From an uncultured Candidatus Nemicrothrix sp. (GTDB taxonomy: Bacteria; Actinomycetota; Acidimicrobiia; Acidimicrobiales; Acidimicrobilacustridaceae), in NCBI GenBank assembly GCA_903867185.1, contig CAIPQK010000112.1, positions 1-36,803 on the forward strand: a DNA stretch of 36,803 nt, written 5' to 3'. The notes beneath the pieces are model-generated. The model did not search any database, had not been told where the DNA came from, and saw only the letters and a list, made by a program, of their open reading frames with translations. Below, piece after piece: positions 1 to 6,621 of this stretch; the stretch's first letter is position 1, and every line of letters begins with the position of its first letter. The position numbers and the translations under genes are program-made.

Positions 1-56
1 GCAGCCGTGAGTCCGGCCATCCCCGCGCCGATTACTACGACACGCGGCCGACTCAC
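1..56 (-). CDS. FAD/NAD(P)-binding oxidoreductase, N-terminal edge only (partial)
   Basis: Only the first 18 codons are in the window, read leftwards from a GTG at 54-56. The peptide begins MSRPRVVVIGAGMAGLTA, which contains the GxGxxG dinucleotide-binding turn of a Rossmann fold placed right at the N-terminus, as in FAD-dependent amine oxidases, monooxygenases and dehydrogenases. One base separates the start from the stop of the upstream monooxygenase-like gene (TGA at 58-60), so the two are probably co-transcribed and translationally coupled. The exact flavoprotein family cannot be told from this fragment. Confidence 0.75.
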   Translation of the reverse strand, partial: MSRPRVVVIGAGMAGLTA

Positions 57-57
57 C

Positions 58-1227
58 TCAGAGACCGCGGTTGGTCTCTGCAAGTCCCAGTTTTACCTGT
101 GCGGAATCGATGTAGGTCTTCTCGCTGATGAACGCGTGCTGCGTACCGGTGTAGATGTCACGGAATGCGCGCTCGAGACGGCTTCCTTCGCGAATTGCGG
201 TAGTACCTGCAGCGAGGTGGGCCCACTGTGCAACCTCGCGGCTGGCTTCGGTTGCATAGGTCGCGGCAATGCGCATGTCGGCGCGCATATCGACAGTGAG
301 TTCTCCGCCCTCAGCGACAACTCGCTCGGCATCCGAATAGGTGTCGACAACAAGCTGTCGAGCAGCGCGCCACATGCCGAGATGATGTGCATAACCACGC
401 TGGAACGTGGTCTTGTGCACAAGAGTCTCCATATCGCCCATACGCGCTTTCACTTTCGCAAGTTCAGCAACGTCGTCGATCATGCTCTTTGCAACACCAA
501 GCGCCCACGCTGCGTGGCCCGCTGCGGTGATTGCCATGAGGCCCATTCTGAATGTGGGTGAACTTCCGCGATGCGGTGTGCGTTCAAAGAGTTCGAAGAC
601 GCGATGATCGGGAACAAATAGATCGGTGACGTTGTAGTCGTACGAACCTGTGCCCTTCAGGCCTTGCACATGCCAACCATCGGTGAAGTTGATGTCGTCA
701 CGATGAACCACTGCGGCGAGAAGCAGGATCTCTCCGTTGGCATCGAACATGAAGTTGCCGTCATCGATGGGGAGGAATCCTGCGCACACAAACTCAGAAT
801 GACCAGTGCCGGAACCGAAGTTCCATGTACCGCTGATCTTGTAGCCGCCTTCAACCTTTTGCCCTTGACCGTTCGGTGCGAACTGTCCGCCCATAGTCAC
901 GCGCTCGCCGCTACCGAACGTTTCGGCGAAACCCGAATCGGGAAGGTACGCAGCAACAGCTGCGGCTGACGGGAGGTTCGCTATGCCGATCCACCCGAAC
1001 GAACCGTCGAGTTCGGCCATAGCCTGCCAAGTGTTGATCATGTCGGCGAAGGAGGGCTCTGAACCACCTGCTTCGGCGGGGTTCAGGTACGACATAAGAC
1101 CGCATTCCCACATCGCATCGACCACCGCTGGGGTCATGGTGCGATTTGCCTCGCAGGCCGAGGCTTCGGAGAGGACAAGCTCCGCCATCGAATCGACGAG
1201 TGAGGTTCCTGAGTCAGTCAAAGTCAT
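58..1227 (-). CDS. Acyl-CoA dehydrogenase-fold flavin-dependent monooxygenase
   Basis: 389 residues with the acyl-CoA dehydrogenase architecture: helical N-terminus (about 1-110), central beta domain (about 115-225) and C-terminal helical domain. The C-terminal part (AFRDIYTGTQHAF near 355-367) resembles the type-2 C-terminal domain of group D two-component monooxygenases such as HsaA or DszC rather than a classical dehydrogenase. Such enzymes take reduced flavin from a separate reductase and insert oxygen into aromatic or heterocyclic substrates. A flavin reductase-like gene starts 142 bp away on the opposite strand, which fits this reading. The ATG lies 6 nt behind TACATT on the minus strand, suggesting a leaderless transcript. 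A true acyl-CoA dehydrogenase is the alternative; the substrate is unknown. Confidence 0.75.
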   Translation of the reverse strand: MTLTDSGTSLVDSMAELVLSEASACEANRTMTPAVVDAMWECGLMSYLNPAEAGGSEPSFADMINTWQAMAELDGSFGWIGIANLPSAAAVAAYLPDSGFAETFGSGERVTMGGQFAPNGQGQKVEGGYKISGTWNFGSGTGHSEFVCAGFLPIDDGNFMFDANGEILLLAAVVHRDDINFTDGWHVQGLKGTGSYDYNVTDLFVPDHRVFELFERTPHRGSSPTFRMGLMAITAAGHAAWALGVAKSMIDDVAELAKVKARMGDMETLVHKTTFQRGYAHHLGMWRAARQLVVDTYSDAERVVAEGGELTVDMRADMRIAATYATEASREVAQWAHLAAGTTAIREGSRLERAFRDIYTGTQHAFISEKTYIDSAQVKLGLAETNRGL

Positions 1228-1233
1228 ATCCGC

Positions 1234-1239
1234 AATGTA
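1234..1239 (-). promoter_or_regulatory. Candidate -10 box of a leaderless transcript (monooxygenase gene)
   Basis: TACATT on the minus strand ends 6 nt before the ATG at 1227. That spacing would place the transcription start on or next to the start codon. No Shine-Dalgarno sequence is visible between the two. Confidence 0.45.
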
Positions 1240-1369
1240 GGCGGAGTTCCGATCCCCGCAAAAGCAACGAGATCCGCTCTAGCGGTGCCGCCACCGATGC
1301 GCCTTGAACCTCGGTCCCAATTTGAGGGTCTGTCGATGCTCCTGGTCATTGCAATGGCACACTGAGCCC

Positions 1370-1930
1370 GTGATCGATCCCGCAATCAAACGATGTCTCG
1401 GACAAATGATCAAGGGCGTGCAGGTTGTCGCCGCCACTCATGACGGCCTCACTCGGGCCTACACCTCACACTGGGTCACTCAGGTTTCGTTTGAAGAACC
1501 CGTTGTCATGGCCTCGCTCTCGAAGAAACACGACACTTGGCCCGTTCTCCAAGAAAGCGGCGCATTCACGGTTTCGATTCTTGCCGCCGACCAAATCGCT
1601 GAGGGTCAGTACTTCAGTTATCCAGGCCACAAGATGCGCTACTCGGCATCAGAGTTCCTTGGAGAGATCGATGGCCACCCCGTGGTTCCCAATTGCATCG
1701 CTTGGTTCACTTGCGATGTCTTTGACCAGATCAGCTTGATCGATCACGAGCTCGTCTTTGGTCGAATCACAGCTTCTGGTGAAGGTCGCCTCAAAGCACC
1801 TCCGCTTCTCTACTCAAGTCGTCATGGCTGGCGCGTCACCGGCGACAAAGCGCGTGAGCCCGGCGTCTCAATACGCGATCAACTTTTGTCGCGGATCGTT
1901 GATGACACAACGACAGAGTCGGCCACATGA
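1370..1930 (+). CDS. Flavin reductase-like (split-barrel) protein
   Basis: About 186 residues from a GTG at 1370. The sequence follows the flavin reductase like domain: an N-terminal strand pair with the segment VQVVAATHDGLTRAYTSHWVTQVSFEEPVVMAS, where the T-x-x-W-V-T-Q region and following PVVM contact FMN in relatives, then SGAFTVSILAADQ and a late FGRITA strand. These proteins use NAD(P)H to reduce FMN or FAD for a partner oxygenase. The divergent acyl-CoA dehydrogenase-fold gene is a likely partner. A TTG at 1304 would extend the frame by 22 residues unlike the family, so GTG 1370 is preferred. It overlaps the next gene by ATGA. (Motif stretch is given in two pieces in the family: VQVVAATHDG and SHWVTQVSFEEP.). 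Confidence 0.75.
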   Translation: MIDPAIKRCLGQMIKGVQVVAATHDGLTRAYTSHWVTQVSFEEPVVMASLSKKHDTWPVLQESGAFTVSILAADQIAEGQYFSYPGHKMRYSASEFLGEIDGHPVVPNCIAWFTCDVFDQISLIDHELVFGRITASGEGRLKAPPLLYSSRHGWRVTGDKAREPGVSIRDQLLSRIVDDTTTESAT

Positions 1931-2328
1931 ATATTCCCGCCGAACAACGACCATTGATCGATCACAATGTGCACACCCACGAACTTCCCGCGCTGCCACA
2001 ACGCGAGTCACGAATCATTGCGTCACAGTGGATCGAAGCCCCAAACGAAATCAAGACACTCGGCCAAGACCTTCAGGGCGAACCTGGATATCTGCGACGA
2101 ATCGGCGTCTACCTACTTTGGCGCGCGGGTCCGGCAGTGCGCGCACGTGCCCGCTACGGAGCCGTTGACAGCACGGACCTCAAACGCATCTGGACGTTTG
2201 AATTAGATGCCGATGGAAACGGTGACGGGCTCGGACCCGACGGGATCATTCACAGTCGATTCCGTACATGGAAGGAGTCGTTGCGAGATGACCCGGGATT
2301 TGGATCCGAGCCCAATGAGACGAACTAG
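1927..2328 (+). CDS. Conserved-looking hypothetical protein
   Basis: 133 residues; I do not recognise the family. The ATG overlaps the stop of the flavin reductase gene (ATGA at 1927-1930), so it is very probably translated with it. It is hydrophilic, lacks a signal peptide or membrane span, and has a basic middle (GVYLLWRAGPAVRARARYG) followed by WTFELDADGNGDGLGPDG, an acidic Gly-rich stretch that could be a metal-binding-like loop but is not a clear EF-hand. It stops at 2326-2328, where the palindrome CTAG also supplies the stop of the convergent monooxygenase gene. Confidence 0.65.
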   Translation: MNIPAEQRPLIDHNVHTHELPALPQRESRIIASQWIEAPNEIKTLGQDLQGEPGYLRRIGVYLLWRAGPAVRARARYGAVDSTDLKRIWTFELDADGNGDGLGPDGIIHSRFRTWKESLRDDPGFGSEPNETN

Positions 2329-4112
2329 CTTTTTGTCACCAGCGCGCCGGGGAAGTCGCCCGCGGCACGGAACTCATCGAGATGTGCGTGGTAGTTCAGA
2401 AGACTTCCCGCGTACACAAGGCCCTTTGCGGCCTTTTCGTCTGGTGCTGACATTTCGTTGTTGAAGTAACCCGGCGTGCAGGTGGCGACGTACTCGGCAC
2501 CGTTGCCGATCGCTCCGTACAGCACCATGAGCCAACCTTCTTCGGCTTCAGGAGTTGCTTCAATCGTGGCGATGCCCTGGTCATTGCACGCCTTAATGAG
2601 TTCGGCAACGTGACGAGCCGAACGACCAAGGAAATGAACAAAGTTGGTTCCGAATCCAGCCTGCACGAGGCTGATCACCATCATGTTGGGGAAGCCACCT
2701 GACAAGACGCCATGGAGCGTATGGGCGCCATGCGACCATGACTCGTTGAGAGTCACGCCATCGCGACCAACGGGGTCGAAACCAACGCGTGCGTCGAGAT
2801 CGGTGTTGACCTCGAAGCCCGAAGCAAACACAAGGCAGTCGATCGGATACTCAACACCGCCGACAACGACACCAGTTTCGGTGACGCGCTCGATGCCTTT
2901 GCCTTCGGAATCAACGAGGTGCACATTTGGCTTGTTAAACGACGGCAGATATTCGTCGTGGAAACAGACGCGCTTGCAGTTCTTACCGTAATAAGCCTTG
3001 AGTTTTTCGGCGGTTTCTGGATCGTCAATGATTGTGTCGACTCGGCGGCGAAGCTTTTCCATCGTCTTGAAATCGCTGAGTTCCATTTCGGCAAGATGCT
3101 CAGGAGATTCAACAGCGGCCTGAGTATTGCGCCACATGACATCGGTCCAACCATCGTTGACGATATCGACCTCGGGCATGTCGCCGGTGACTGCTCGAGT
3201 GAAGTTCACGATGCGTTCTTGCTGCCAACCGGGCTTAAGGCTCTTAAACCAAGCTTCGTCAGTCGGCCCGTTTCCTCGAACACCGACAGCACTTGGCGTG
3301 CGCTGGAAGACAAACAGATCCTGTGCTGCTTCAGCAAGCTTCGGAACGGCCTGAACTGCAGTGGCGCCAGTTCCGATGATGCCGACACGCTTGTCGCCAA
3401 GCTTGTCCATGAATTCGCGCGGGCCGCCGCCGGTGTAGTCGTAATCCCAACGGCTGGTGTGGAACATGCGTCCCTTGAACTTCTCGATACCAGGAATGCC
3501 GGGAACCTTCGGCTTATGAAGAATTCCGCCGGCGATGACGATGTACTTCGAACTGATCTTGTCGCCACGTGAGGTCGTGATGTTCCAACGGTTGGTGCTG
3601 TCATCCCAGACTGCACCGTTGATGATTGTTTGGAACAGCGCGTGCTCATAGAGATTGAACGTGCGTCCAAGGAGTTGGCAGTAGCCGAAGATTTCCGGCG
3701 CACTCGCGTAACGCTCGGTGGGCATGTAGCCGGTCTCTTCGAGAAGCGGAAGGTAGGTATAGGAGTCGACGTCGCACATGCAACCGGGATAACGGTTCCA
3801 GTACCAGGTGCCACCAAAGTCGCCGCCCTTTTCCACGATGCGGAAATCAGTGATGCCGTTGTTCTGCAGATCGACGCCAGTGAGCATGCCCGCGAATCCG
3901 CCGCCGACGATGACGACCTCGGTCTCTTCAGTGATGGCATCGCGAGTGAAGTTCGGATCGGCGTAGGGATCTTGGTCGAGTTCTTCGAACTGTTCCTTCA
4001 AACCTGAGAATTGCTTGAGGCCGTCGGTACGCAAACGTTTGAGTTGCTCTGCGGCGTACTTCGCCCGAAGTTCCTCGACCGAAACTTCAATGCCTTCGTT
4101 CTGCTCTGCCAT
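2325..4112 (-). CDS. Baeyer-Villiger-type flavin monooxygenase
   Basis: 595 residues. FAD-binding motif GGGFAG at 70-75, the Baeyer-Villiger fingerprint FxGxxxHTxxWD as FKGRMFHTSRWD at 212-223, and a second nucleotide-binding motif GTGATA at 247-252 for NADPH. Class B flavoproteins of this kind insert oxygen next to a ketone, converting cyclic ketones to lactones or open ketones to esters. An N-terminal extension of about 60 residues precedes the FAD fold, as in cyclopentadecanone or steroid monooxygenase relatives. An AGGGGG ribosome site precedes the ATG. It is a paralogue of the enzyme at 28988-30754. Its stop shares the CTAG tetranucleotide with the convergent gene. Neighbouring CoA ligase and beta-oxidation genes suggest catabolism of a cyclic ketone; the substrate is unknown. 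Confidence 0.9.
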   Translation of the reverse strand: MAEQNEGIEVSVEELRAKYAAEQLKRLRTDGLKQFSGLKEQFEELDQDPYADPNFTRDAITEETEVVIVGGGFAGMLTGVDLQNNGITDFRIVEKGGDFGGTWYWNRYPGCMCDVDSYTYLPLLEETGYMPTERYASAPEIFGYCQLLGRTFNLYEHALFQTIINGAVWDDSTNRWNITTSRGDKISSKYIVIAGGILHKPKVPGIPGIEKFKGRMFHTSRWDYDYTGGGPREFMDKLGDKRVGIIGTGATAVQAVPKLAEAAQDLFVFQRTPSAVGVRGNGPTDEAWFKSLKPGWQQERIVNFTRAVTGDMPEVDIVNDGWTDVMWRNTQAAVESPEHLAEMELSDFKTMEKLRRRVDTIIDDPETAEKLKAYYGKNCKRVCFHDEYLPSFNKPNVHLVDSEGKGIERVTETGVVVGGVEYPIDCLVFASGFEVNTDLDARVGFDPVGRDGVTLNESWSHGAHTLHGVLSGGFPNMMVISLVQAGFGTNFVHFLGRSARHVAELIKACNDQGIATIEATPEAEEGWLMVLYGAIGNGAEYVATCTPGYFNNEMSAPDEKAAKGLVYAGSLLNYHAHLDEFRAAGDFPGALVTKS

Positions 4113-4243
4113 TTCTGATTCCCCCTAGAGAACTGACTTGCGACGTCTACGACGTGAGTCGACATTGTGGCAGATCTACAGGATCTGTTCCTGTTTGGAT
4201 GTGGCGACGGTCTGACCTGTCGCTAATCGCCCAAACTCGCCAA
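4113..4243. other. Intergenic region upstream of the Baeyer-Villiger gene, small inverted repeat
   Basis: This spacer lies upstream of the monooxygenase start and downstream of the PhyH-like gene end. It contains a short inverted repeat, ACGTC-TAC-GACGT near 4141-4155, which could be an operator; the arms are only 5 bp so this is weak. No further gene is seen. Confidence 0.25.
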
Positions 4244-5092
4244 TTACCGCATTGCGTTTTTTACGAAGTCCTCAAGGCCATGGCCTTTCTGGAGGCGATC
4301 GCCGGCATGGAAGCTGCCACGAAGGTGGCGGCGAATCCCGCCCGGTGGATCTTCGGTTGCCCGCGCCGCCGAATGCCAAAGATGGGCATCGTGCAGGAGC
4401 ACGTCTCCACGATCCACATAGACCGCTACCTCGCCGGGGACCTTTTCGAATCCCACGGGCATCCCTTCGGCGTTGTGGAGATGGCTCCCCGGCAGCACAC
4501 GCAAAAACCCATTGGCCGGCGAAGTCCCATCGATATGAATCGTGAATGCGACAGATGGCCAGATAGTGAGGTGTGGTCCCGATTGCCAATCTGAATGCCA
4601 ACCAATTCGCGAGTAACCCGAATCTTTTCCGGGGCGAGCGTCTTGATACACAACCCCGAACCGCTCGTAGTCGAGCAGCCACATGTTCTCGCCCAAGAGT
4701 CGTCGCATTGACTCGACAATCACCGGCGCATGAACCGCGACGTGAGCGAGATCCGAGCATTCAGTGATGTGGCAGACGTAATGCGCAAACGGCTCCCCTT
4801 CAATCAACGCGTCGGGATCATCGAGGATCACGGTTCCGTGTTTCTCGTCCATTGTCCCGGTGAGGAGTTCCGACTGCTGCTGCTGCATCTCTTGTTCAAG
4901 TGCAACCAGTTCCGCGTCTGAATACACGTTGCGGATTCGCGCAAAACCCCAGCGATGGAAGAACTCGATGATGTCGTCAATCTCATGGGGATCAAAAACA
5001 GCAAGCTCCGGCAACATAACGAAGCGGCCGTCATCAATTTGATCGAGATGTTGTTCCCTTGATTTCGGATTTGGATGCGATGGCGTTGTCAT
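4244..5092 (-). CDS. Phytanoyl-CoA dioxygenase (PhyH) family 2-oxoglutarate/Fe(II) oxygenase
   Basis: 282 residues with the PhyH-type jelly-roll signature. The iron ligands are visible as H-x-D (IGWHSDW, His166/Asp168) and a distal His (HLWHSAAR, His240), with Arg254/255 downstream as candidate 2-oxoglutarate anchor. FLRVLPGSH near 197-204 is the typical strand before the second half of the barrel. Members hydroxylate small molecules such as fatty acyl-CoA, halogenated or natural-product substrates. The start overlaps the stop of the AlkB-like gene by ATGA (5089-5092), so two Fe(II)/2-oxoglutarate enzymes form one transcription unit. The substrate cannot be inferred beyond a possible role in the surrounding lipid or ring catabolism. 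Confidence 0.85.
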   Translation of the reverse strand: MTTPSHPNPKSREQHLDQIDDGRFVMLPELAVFDPHEIDDIIEFFHRWGFARIRNVYSDAELVALEQEMQQQQSELLTGTMDEKHGTVILDDPDALIEGEPFAHYVCHITECSDLAHVAVHAPVIVESMRRLLGENMWLLDYERFGVVYQDARPGKDSGYSRIGWHSDWQSGPHLTIWPSVAFTIHIDGTSPANGFLRVLPGSHLHNAEGMPVGFEKVPGEVAVYVDRGDVLLHDAHLWHSAARATEDPPGGIRRHLRGSFHAGDRLQKGHGLEDFVKNAMR

Positions 5093-5697
5093 GACTTCTT
5101 CACCGTTCGAAACGTGAGATTAATTCGCTCGCCCACTGGCTTTTTTGTCTTCGGAACTCGATGTTGCCATAGTGCTTGTGTCGTTCCTCGCATGATGACG
5201 AGATCGCCGTGATGTAGATCTAACTCGATTTTCTCTGCATGGTCATCTGCACGTCGTAGATCGAAGCGACGAGTAGCGCCAAGACTTAGAGAACCGATGA
5301 CCGGCATTGGCCCAAACTCTGATTCGTCGTCGGCATGCCAATCCACTCCGTCATTGCCGTCTCGGTAGAGGTTGCAGAGAACCGAATTGAATGTTGGTCC
5401 TGCGTGTTCACTCACAAGATCCCTTAGCGCTGAGAGTTCTTCGGACCAAGGGTCAGGATCATGGTGAATGCCGGAGTAGGTGTAGTCGAGGCCCTCATCG
5501 GCAACCCACGATTCGAGCCGAGGCACTGCGACCAGCTCACCAAACATCCGGAGATAGTCCTGTCGCCAAGCAACACGTTCACGAAGCGCCACGAACGCAG
5601 CATCGGCGGCGATGGGATCAACAGCGTTACGGACGAGGGTGACGTCGAGTCCGGGACCCTTGGGGTGTTCATCGAACAACGCCGGCTGACCGGTCAT
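5089..5697 (-). CDS. AlkB-like 2-oxoglutarate/Fe(II) dioxygenase
   Basis: 202 residues. The motifs match AlkB homologues: NLYRDGNDGVDWHADDE (iron-binding H-x-D at about residues 121/123), SLGATRRFDLR, HHGDLVIM, then a distal His in QHRVPK (about 179) and the C-terminal R-x-N-L-T-F-R (RINLTFR) that holds 2-oxoglutarate. AlkB enzymes oxidatively remove alkyl groups from N1-A/N3-C in nucleic acids; the NLYRDG...WHADDE form is typical of the short ALKBH2/3-like bacterial type. ATG 5697 is preferred over the adjacent GTG at 5700 because AGGAGG at 5705-5710 is 7 nt away. The coupled PhyH-like gene downstream is an unusual neighbour. Confidence 0.85.
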   Translation of the reverse strand: MTGQPALFDEHPKGPGLDVTLVRNAVDPIAADAAFVALRERVAWRQDYLRMFGELVAVPRLESWVADEGLDYTYSGIHHDPDPWSEELSALRDLVSEHAGPTFNSVLCNLYRDGNDGVDWHADDESEFGPMPVIGSLSLGATRRFDLRRADDHAEKIELDLHHGDLVIMRGTTQALWQHRVPKTKKPVGERINLTFRTVKKS

Positions 5698-5701
5698 CAC
5701 C

Positions 5702-5710
5702 CCTCCTCCT
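5702..5710 (-). promoter_or_regulatory. Strong Shine-Dalgarno deciding the AlkB-like start
   Basis: The minus strand reads AGGAGGAGG just before GTGATG. Seven nucleotides separate the first AGGAGG from the ATG at 5697. It is one of the few strong ribosome sites in a window where many genes look leaderless. Confidence 0.6.
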
Positions 5711-5781
5711 TATCAAGCGACTTTCCTCCCAACGATAGGTTCACCCCACCGCTGATGAGCGGCTGGAAGTACGGTGAAGGT

Positions 5782-6597
5782 ATGACTTTTCCGAATCGAC
5801 CACCTGAGGGCGACTGGTGTGGCACGCAGTTCTTGAAGTTTGAACGCGAAGGCTCGATCGCCGTGCTCACTGTCGATCGTCCCCTCCGACGCAACGCGAT
5901 GACACCCGCGATGTATTTCGGCGTCCGCTACGCCGTCGACCACGTCGCGAAGTCTGACGATCTCGCGGCACTTGTCATTACTGGAACCGGAGATGTCTTC
6001 ATCCCCGGTGGCGACCTCGGTGGCGACCAAGAAGACGGTTGGGCCGACCTCGCCAATCTGCTTCATATGGACAACGTCCCATTCGACGCGATTCGAAATG
6101 CATCCAAGCCTGTGGTCTCGGCAGTCAACGGCATCTGTCAAGGCGGAGGGCTCGTCATCGCGATGCTTTCGGATGTCGCCGTCGCTTCCACGAACGCAAC
6201 CTTCCGTACGCCCGAGTTGCTTCGTGGAATTGCCGACACGTCCTATGCCGCGATACTTCCCGGGCAGATCGGGATTCCTCGCGCTCGCGACATGCTCATG
6301 ACCGGCCGAGCCATCGATGCGGCCACTGCAGAGTCTTGGGGCCTTATTACGCGGGTTGTGTCGCCTGGCGCTGAACTCGCCGAAGCGATCGATATCGCGA
6401 AACAAATTTCCCGCGGAGCACCGGGGGCACGCAACATCGTCAAGCGCGAGATCAACCGCCAATACGAAAACTACGACCGCATGTCGATGACCGAATCGCT
6501 CTACGGCCCCGAAGCTCTTGAAGGTTTCAACGCGTTCAAAGAACGACGCAACCCGTCATGGGTTCCTGAAGACCTTCGCACCGAAGGCCGCCTCTGA
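5782..6597 (+). CDS. Enoyl-CoA hydratase/isomerase (crotonase) family protein
   Basis: 271 residues from an ATG with GAAGG just upstream. Crotonase features: LTVDRPLRRNAMTPAM, the first oxyanion-hole segment IPGGDLGGD (74-82), the second PVVSAVNGICQGGG (110-123), then FRTPELLRGIAD. The Glu that aligns with Glu164 of rat enoyl-CoA hydratase is present (Glu145), but the Glu144 equivalent in the GGGxE motif is replaced (GGGLVIA, Val125). Classical hydration uses both, so this may be an isomerase, a ring-cleaving or a retro-aldol crotonase. The next gene is a fused acyl-CoA dehydrogenase 24 bp downstream, suggesting a beta-oxidation-like operon. An in-frame ATG at 5755 is a weaker start. Confidence 0.85.
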   Translation: MTFPNRPPEGDWCGTQFLKFEREGSIAVLTVDRPLRRNAMTPAMYFGVRYAVDHVAKSDDLAALVITGTGDVFIPGGDLGGDQEDGWADLANLLHMDNVPFDAIRNASKPVVSAVNGICQGGGLVIAMLSDVAVASTNATFRTPELLRGIADTSYAAILPGQIGIPRARDMLMTGRAIDAATAESWGLITRVVSPGAELAEAIDIAKQISRGAPGARNIVKREINRQYENYDRMSMTESLYGPEALEGFNAFKERRNPSWVPEDLRTEGRL

Positions 6598-6612
6598 TCC
6601 CGACCGGGATCA
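6595..6612 (+). other. Perfect 7-bp hairpin in the crotonase-dehydrogenase spacer
   Basis: TGATCCC-GACC-GGGATCA begins with the crotonase stop codon and ends 9 nt before the next ATG. There is no T-tract, so it is not a standard terminator; it could tune expression of the downstream gene or stabilise the upstream message. Confidence 0.4.
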
Positions 6613-6621
6613 GTCTCGAAG

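Noticed and set aside
5461-5781. Long N-terminal extension of the crotonase gene
   Set aside because: The upstream frame runs antisense through the AlkB-like gene and the crotonase fold begins after 5782.
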